Below, one piece after another: positions 6,638-10,702 of a DNA stretch of 10,702 nt (position 1 is its first letter; each line of letters begins with the position of its first letter). Source of the stretch: an uncultured Flavobacteriales bacterium. GTDB taxonomy: Bacteria; Bacteroidota; Bacteroidia; Flavobacteriales_D; Sanyastnellaceae. The stretch spans positions 1 through 10,702 of the forward strand of contig CAJXOV010000037.1 of the NCBI GenBank assembly GCA_913057815.1, given 5' to 3'. A program made the translations under genes and the position numbers. The notes under the pieces are model-generated. The model searched no databases, had not been told where the DNA came from, and saw only the letters and a list, made by a program, of their open reading frames with translations.

Positions 6638-6679
6638 GAAATAGTTCTTATTTCAGAAGAAACGGAAATCTTTTCCGTT
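6638..6679 (+). promoter_or_regulatory. Two hairpins in the rnr 5' leader
   Basis: Near the predicted transcription start, GAAATA (6638-6643) pairs with TATTTC (6649-6654) around a 5-base loop. Seven bases later AACGGAAA (6661-6668) pairs perfectly with TTTCCGTT (6672-6679) around loop TCT. The rest of the leader (6680-6764) is A-rich and looks unstructured towards the start codon. The stems could stabilise the mRNA 5' end or serve as a regulatory element. No known riboswitch class is recognised, and no T-run follows, so an intrinsic attenuator is unlikely. Confidence 0.5.
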
Positions 6680-6764
6680 CAGAATTTCAATTAATAAGTC
6701 GGTTGTATAACTAGATTCAAACGGCCGCAAAACAACAAACAATAACAATATTTTTACAGATAAG

Positions 6765-8909
6765 ATGGGAAGAAACAACAATCCTAGAGGAGCCAAAAAA
6801 GCGAAATCTTTTAAGCGCGACCTCAGAAGAGAAATCATGAACTTGATGGCTACACAGCCTCATTCACCCATGAACCACAAACAAATAGCTGGAACCTTGG
6901 GCATTAAAGACGCAGGAATGCGCGTGCTTATTTATGAGCTGCTTTTAGAAGCAGTGAGTAAAGGAGAAATGAAACAAATCTCTAGAGGCAAGTTCAAGCT
7001 GATAAAACAGAAGAATGATGTAATAGAGGGTAAAATCGAAATTACTCAAACAGGAAGAGGATTCGTAATTCTGGAAGGATACGAAGAAGATATTCCTATA
7101 AGAAAAGTAGATACTGGCGGTGCCTTTTGGGGTGATATGGTAGAAATAGCCATTTCTCGCCATAAAGGAAAACTGACAGGAAGAGTCCTAAAGGTTACTA
7201 ATAGAGCAAGAGAACAATACGTGGGAATTTTAGAATTATCTAAAAACCATGCTTTTGTAGTAGCTACAGACAGAAGAATTCACACAGATTTTTACATTCC
7301 TAGAAAGAAGCTAAATGGTGCTATGGATGGAGATAAAGTAGTGGTGAAAATGACTGACTGGAAGAATCCAGATGATTCACCTTTTGGAGAGATAGTTTCT
7401 GTACTTGGAAAACCAGGTGAAAATGATACAGAAATGCATTCGATTATGGCAGAATACGAATTGCCATATGAGTTTCCTGCTGAGGTAGAGCTGGCTGCTG
7501 AGCAGATTCCTACAGAAATTACTAAAGAAGAAATAGCCAAGCGTAAAGATATGCGTAAAACGGTAACGTTTACCATAGATCCAGACAATGCCAAGGATTT
7601 TGATGATGCACTTTCTCTTAAGAAGTTAGAAAACGGAAATTGGGAAGTAGGAGTTCACATAGCAGATGTTTCTCACTACTTAGTTCCAGGGTCTATATTG
7701 GATGATGAAGCTATCAACAGAGCCACTTCGGTTTACTTGGTAGATAGAGTAGTTCCGATGCTTCCAGAGGTGTTGTCTAACGGGTTATGCTCATTAAGAC
7801 CGAATGAAGAAAAGTTATGTTTCTCTGCGGTTTTTGAATTAGATGATAAAGCCAATATCGTAGGAGAATGGTTCGGAAGAACTGTTATCCTTAGTGATAG
7901 AAGGTTTACTTATGAAGATGCTCAGGAAATAATAGAAGGAGCTGAGGGTGATTTCAAAGATGAAATCCTTACCCTTGACAGATTGTCTAAACGATTGAGA
8001 GCTGAAAGATTTAAAGATGGATCTTTAGACTTCAGTACTGAAGAAGTGAAGTTCAATTTGGATGAAAATGGAAAACCACTTGGTGTTTATACCAAAGTGA
8101 TGAAAGATGCCAATAAGCTGATAGAAGACTTCATGCTTTTGGCCAACAGAAGAGTAGCCAGATTTATAGCCAAGCCTGAACAAGGAAAAGCGAAGACCTT
8201 TGTGTACAGAATTCATGATTTACCGAATGAGCAAAAGCTCGGTGAATTGAAAAACTTTGTGAGTCATTTAGGATATGACCTACCAACTTTAGATCCAGGA
8301 GGAAATGCTAAAAGGGAACTGAACAAGCTATTGCAACGCGTAGAAGGCAAGGCAGAAGCAGAATCGGTAAAACAATTGGCTATAAGAACCATGGCTAAGG
8401 CAGAATATTCTATAAATAACATAGGTCACTTCGGTCTATCGTTTGAATATTACTCTCACTTTACATCACCTATTAGACGTTACCCTGATGTGATGGTCCA
8501 TAGACTTTTGGCTATGTATTTAGACGGAAAATCTAGTGCTAGCCCAGGCGAATATGAGAAGTTGTGTAAACACTCTAGTATGCTTGAAAGAAAAGCTTCC
8601 GAGGCAGAAAGGTCTTCTATAAAGTACAAGCAAGTTGAGTTTTTAGTAGGAAGAATAGGAGAACACTTTACAGGAACTATTACTGGAGTTACAGGATGGG
8701 GAATGTATGTAGAAATCAACGAGAATAAGTGTGAAGGAATGGTGGGATTGAAAAACATCTCACACGATAACTTCCATTTCAATCAAGAGGATTTAGCCAT
8801 AGTAGGAAACAGATCTGGAGAACGGTATACGCTAGGTGATCAGGTAGAAATAAAAGTAGTAGGAGCTAATCTGGAGAAAAAACAACTAGATTTTGATCTA
8901 GTCGTTTAA
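6765..8909 (+). CDS. rnr: Ribonuclease R (3'-5' exoribonuclease, RNB family)
   Basis: RNase R degrades structured RNA processively from the 3' end in the cytoplasm and acts in rRNA, mRNA and tmRNA-linked decay. The 714-residue protein has a basic N-terminus, a winged-helix region (about 22-80), cold-shock-like domains (about 84-215), the RNB catalytic domain (about 260-600) and a C-terminal S1 domain (about 633-714). The active-site motif IDPDNAKDFDDA supplies Asp272, Asp278, Asp280 and Asp281, and HFTSPIRRYPDVMVHR (565-580) is the conserved RNB signature near the 3' end-binding site. It lacks the long Lys-rich tail of the 813-residue E. coli enzyme, as is usual in Bacteroidota. The ATG at 6765 follows an A-rich leader. 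Its stop is 18 bp from the convergent gene's stop. Confidence 0.96.
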   Translation: MGRNNNPRGAKKAKSFKRDLRREIMNLMATQPHSPMNHKQIAGTLGIKDAGMRVLIYELLLEAVSKGEMKQISRGKFKLIKQKNDVIEGKIEITQTGRGFVILEGYEEDIPIRKVDTGGAFWGDMVEIAISRHKGKLTGRVLKVTNRAREQYVGILELSKNHAFVVATDRRIHTDFYIPRKKLNGAMDGDKVVVKMTDWKNPDDSPFGEIVSVLGKPGENDTEMHSIMAEYELPYEFPAEVELAAEQIPTEITKEEIAKRKDMRKTVTFTIDPDNAKDFDDALSLKKLENGNWEVGVHIADVSHYLVPGSILDDEAINRATSVYLVDRVVPMLPEVLSNGLCSLRPNEEKLCFSAVFELDDKANIVGEWFGRTVILSDRRFTYEDAQEIIEGAEGDFKDEILTLDRLSKRLRAERFKDGSLDFSTEEVKFNLDENGKPLGVYTKVMKDANKLIEDFMLLANRRVARFIAKPEQGKAKTFVYRIHDLPNEQKLGELKNFVSHLGYDLPTLDPGGNAKRELNKLLQRVEGKAEAESVKQLAIRTMAKAEYSINNIGHFGLSFEYYSHFTSPIRRYPDVMVHRLLAMYLDGKSSASPGEYEKLCKHSSMLERKASEAERSSIKYKQVEFLVGRIGEHFTGTITGVTGWGMYVEINENKCEGMVGLKNISHDNFHFNQEDLAIVGNRSGERYTLGDQVEIKVVGANLEKKQLDFDLVV

Positions 8910-8926
8910 GAATTGCCACACTTCTT
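8908..8926. terminator. Weak hairpin between convergent genes
   Basis: AAGAA (8908-8912) and TTCTT (8922-8926) can pair around a 9-base loop in the 18-bp gap between rnr and the convergent gene. The stem is short and AT-rich, and no long T-run follows on either strand. It might contribute to bidirectional termination, but overlapping 3' ends are equally likely. Confidence 0.2.
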
Positions 8927-8927
8927 A

Positions 8928-10442
8928 TTAAGCCTCTACCTGAGCTCTGTTTTTAGCCCACTTTAAGAAATCGAAATATTCAAATACATGTTTTTCGAAA
9001 CTGTCTTTGGATAAGACTTCAAGTTCTGTATGAAGCTCTGAAAACAGTTCTTCGTCAGACTTGTTTTGTCTTTTCTTTAGTTGTTCATTCACAAAATCTA
9101 AGAGTACCTTTTCGAATTTGTAAACTCTGTTTCTGGTTTCTAGGTATCTCTTTGTGCTTCTTAATGAATATGGGAGTAAGCTTTTGTTTCCAAGCTCTAA
9201 GTGTATGATTAGATAGAAGATTTGAGCCATACAGTGAATATCCTGTGTGTCATCGATGTCTATGTTGTTCAACAACTGATTAATCCATTTTAATGCTGTG
9301 TTCATTTCACCTTTCCAAAAGTAGAGTACAGCTATGTTAAAGTAGAAAAACGACCTTCTCACTGCGCTTAGCTTATCTCCATACTTGATTATTCCATCTT
9401 CTATCTCTGGAATTAGCTCTATGCCTTTGTCATACTCTTCTTTAATAGTATGAAGGGTAAGTCTAGAGCTCATTTCTAGCACGAATATTCTCATGGCTTG
9501 GTTATCCGTAGCATTCTCCATGAGTTCTTTAGGAAGCTCGTTTAGTTTGTTCAAGTATCCTTCTACTTCGGTGAATTTTTCTAGCTGCATGCCTACATAC
9601 ATAAGGTTACTTATGACACTTAGGTATATGTTAGGTTCTTCTTTGAACAGGAGAGGGTTTTCTTCTATCAGCTTCTTACTCTTATCTATGTAAGGGAACG
9701 AGCTTTTGTAGTCACCGGCTCCATAATGATAAGCGCTATAAAGATGGTTTAGGAGATATGCATTCTCTGCGGTCATGTCTTCTTCAGCATGAGTTACTAC
9801 TACCTCATCTATGATGTCTTTAAACTGAGTAAGCTCCTTTTGGCTTCTGGCTTTACCACTTTTAAATAAAGCTTCGAAAATTCTAGATTTTATGTTCCAA
9901 TAGTTATCGTAAGTAGATAGACTTCTAGAAAGTTTGGCGTCTTTTTCTAAGATATCGCTAAGCTCTTTTTTAGAAATTCCCTGATAATTATCCTTTTCTA
10001 TCAGTTGCTTCTCCCATTTGCTGATTTCTATGAGTGAAGTAATCTTCTCGTATTTCTCAGCTACTTTCTTAATACTTCGTAGAAGTTTAGCGCTTTGGTC
10101 ATAGAGTCCTTTTTTATAGAGAATTTCAGCACAGTGAATGTCTCGTTTAATCTGAGCGTCTATGCTACTATTGGCATGGTAGCTATCTAAGCTTTTAAGA
10201 ATAGCTGTATATAATCTACTCTTGGCTATACTGAACCGCTTGGTGAATGCTTCCTTCTGGAATTTTTTAAGAATCTTTTCTTCGTTGTACTCATCTTGCT
10301 TGTCTACAGCGTCAAAAAGGATTTGGTAGTTGTTTTTGTCTCCTATCACATGTCTAGAAGAGAATACTTTGAAGTATCTTTTCTCAGGCTTAGAAAGAGA
10401 TTTTATTAATCTATGAAGTTGGTCTGAAGCTCGGTTTGACAT
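8928..10442 (-). CDS. Uncharacterised helical TPR-like protein
   Basis: This 504-residue protein has no signal peptide or membrane segment and appears almost entirely alpha-helical, so it is probably cytoplasmic. The N-terminus has a distinctive block, LIKSLSKPEKRYFKVFSSR (12-30), that I associate with a conserved Bacteroidota family of unknown function. Helix-pair patterns suggestive of TPR or TPR-like repeats occur around 101-135, 225-262, 270-300 and 364-393 (for example FFYFNIAVLYFWKGEMNTAL). No catalytic or DNA-binding motif is visible, so a scaffold or protein-interaction role is inferred only from fold. It converges on rnr and has its own upstream region of at least 128 bp. The ATG at 10442 begins just before the conserved block and is preceded by AT-rich sequence. 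Confidence 0.85.
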   Translation of the reverse strand: MSNRASDQLHRLIKSLSKPEKRYFKVFSSRHVIGDKNNYQILFDAVDKQDEYNEEKILKKFQKEAFTKRFSIAKSRLYTAILKSLDSYHANSSIDAQIKRDIHCAEILYKKGLYDQSAKLLRSIKKVAEKYEKITSLIEISKWEKQLIEKDNYQGISKKELSDILEKDAKLSRSLSTYDNYWNIKSRIFEALFKSGKARSQKELTQFKDIIDEVVVTHAEEDMTAENAYLLNHLYSAYHYGAGDYKSSFPYIDKSKKLIEENPLLFKEEPNIYLSVISNLMYVGMQLEKFTEVEGYLNKLNELPKELMENATDNQAMRIFVLEMSSRLTLHTIKEEYDKGIELIPEIEDGIIKYGDKLSAVRRSFFYFNIAVLYFWKGEMNTALKWINQLLNNIDIDDTQDIHCMAQIFYLIIHLELGNKSLLPYSLRSTKRYLETRNRVYKFEKVLLDFVNEQLKKRQNKSDEELFSELHTELEVLSKDSFEKHVFEYFDFLKWAKNRAQVEA

Positions 10443-10570
10443 GATAAAAATGGATTATAATTAATACTGTTAGAAATGTAATAATTAAAACTAGATTTTG
10501 AGAATTTAGATATGTAGATTAATTCTCTTTTTTATACAAGTCTGAGGTAAAAAGAAAGTTTAGGACACAA
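10443..10570. other. Upstream region of the TPR-like gene, with a dyad
   Basis: This AT-rich stretch should carry the promoter of the minus-strand TPR-like gene. On the minus strand TACATTTC (10480-10473) is one base off TAnnTTTG but lacks a clear -33 partner. GAGAATT (10500-10506) and AATTCTC (10521-10527) form a 7-bp dyad with a 14-base spacer, followed on the plus strand by TTTTTT (10528-10533). No plus-strand gene precedes it, so its meaning is uncertain. Confidence 0.3.
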
Positions 10571-10600
10571 AAAAACCAGCTTAATTTTAAGCTGGTTTTT
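10571..10600 (-). terminator. Strong rho-independent terminator
   Basis: A perfect 13-bp stem (AAAAACCAGCTTA with TAAGCTGGTTTTT) surrounds a 4-base loop (10584-10587). On the minus strand the hairpin is followed by a run of Ts (plus-strand As at 10569-10575). This fits termination of the gene whose stop lies at 10623-10625. The Ts on the plus-strand side make it potentially bidirectional. Confidence 0.88.
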
Positions 10601-10622
10601 AATATTTTGGGGTGTTAAATTC

Positions 10623-10658
10623 TTATCTATCTACTTCACTTTTTCCTTCATCATCATC
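10623..10658 (-). CDS. C-terminal end of an unidentified gene, cut by the contig end
   Basis: On the minus strand a short open frame enters from the right edge and ends at TAA (10625-10623). It encodes an acidic, hydrophilic tail, QDDDEGKSEVDR if the first codon overlapping the adapter is counted. The stop is followed 22 bp later by a strong terminator in the same orientation, as expected for a real gene end. The native part is too short to identify the protein. Confidence 0.5.
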   Translation of the reverse strand, partial: DDDEGKSEVDR

Positions 10659-10702
10659 CTGTCTCTTATACACATCTCCGAGCCCACGAGACCTCTCTAC
10701 AT
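10659..10702 (-). other. Nextera P7-side adapter with index (artificial)
   Basis: Positions 10659-10677 are the reverse complement of the Tn5 mosaic end (CTGTCTCTTATACACATCT). Positions 10678-10692 are the rest of the read-2 adapter (CCGAGCCCACGAGAC). Positions 10693-10700 (CTCTCTAC) match an 8-base i7 index, as I recall N707, and AT begins the P7 sequence. This is library sequence, so native DNA ends at about 10658. Confidence 0.98.

Larger units (their letters stand above)
6281..6764. other. 484-bp intergenic region between divergent genes
   Basis: No protein-coding gene of normal size is visible here. The stretch separates the minus-strand exported-protein gene from plus-strand rnr. In order it holds the mini-ORF (6277-6330), a pair of GTTGAAAAG-type direct repeats (6341-6471), a short AGACTCAAG repeat between them (6405-6413 and 6419-6427), a 49-bp-period AT-rich tandem repeat (6507-6614), the rnr promoter (6625-6632) and a hairpin-bearing leader. 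I could not identify a convincing minus-strand promoter for the exported-protein gene. Confidence 0.7.

Noticed and set aside
6638..6679. Riboswitch or intrinsic attenuator in the rnr leader
   Set aside because: No known riboswitch core is recognisable and no T-run follows the stems. It is kept only as an unassigned structured leader.
1..10677. Inverted match between the contig ends, like terminal inverted repeats of a transposon
   Set aside because: Both are the synthetic Tn5 mosaic end plus P7-side adapter from Nextera libraries, and no transposase gene is present.

Overview
The window looks like a complete assembled contig from an AT-rich member of the Bacteroidota, probably a flavobacterium-like or related lineage. 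The evidence is a TAnnTTTG-type -7 box upstream of rnr, A-rich starts without Shine-Dalgarno sequences, and the protein families present. Both ends carry untrimmed Nextera/Tn5 library adapter (1-23 and 10659-10702). Native sequence therefore runs only from about 24 to 10658, and the genes at both edges are cut by the assembly.

Layout. Positions 24-3961 hold the 3' part of an RND periplasmic adaptor gene and a complete RND inner-membrane permease gene, forming an efflux operon. A SufS-type cysteine desulfurase gene follows 20 bp later (3982-5202), probably from a TTG start. Next is a small type II toxin-antitoxin pair (5274-5787): a short antitoxin overlapping a ParE/RelE-like toxin by 26 bp, preceded by two perfect inverted repeats. 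Just after the toxin lies a degraded second copy of the sufS 3' end (5822-5855), which suggests the toxin-antitoxin pair is an insertion at the sufS tail. A minus-strand gene for a small exported protein (5852-6280) faces the toxin gene.

A 484-bp intergenic region (6281-6764) holds a possible 17-codon upstream ORF, a pair of GTTGAAAAG-type direct repeats, a 49-bp-period tandem repeat, a promoter, and a roughly 125-nt leader with two hairpins. It leads into rnr (RNase R, 6765-8909). Convergent to rnr is a 504-aa helical, TPR-like protein of unknown function (8928-10442). At the right edge are a strong terminator (10571-10600) and the last 11 codons plus stop of another minus-strand gene.

These genes do not form one pathway: a drug or ion pump, sulfur mobilisation for Fe-S clusters, a toxin-antitoxin module and RNA turnover lie side by side. 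The most unusual features are the toxin-antitoxin cassette bracketed by sufS ends and the repeat-rich region with a structured leader upstream of rnr. I see no CRISPR array, transposase, rRNA or tRNA, and no clear evidence of a wholly new multi-gene system.
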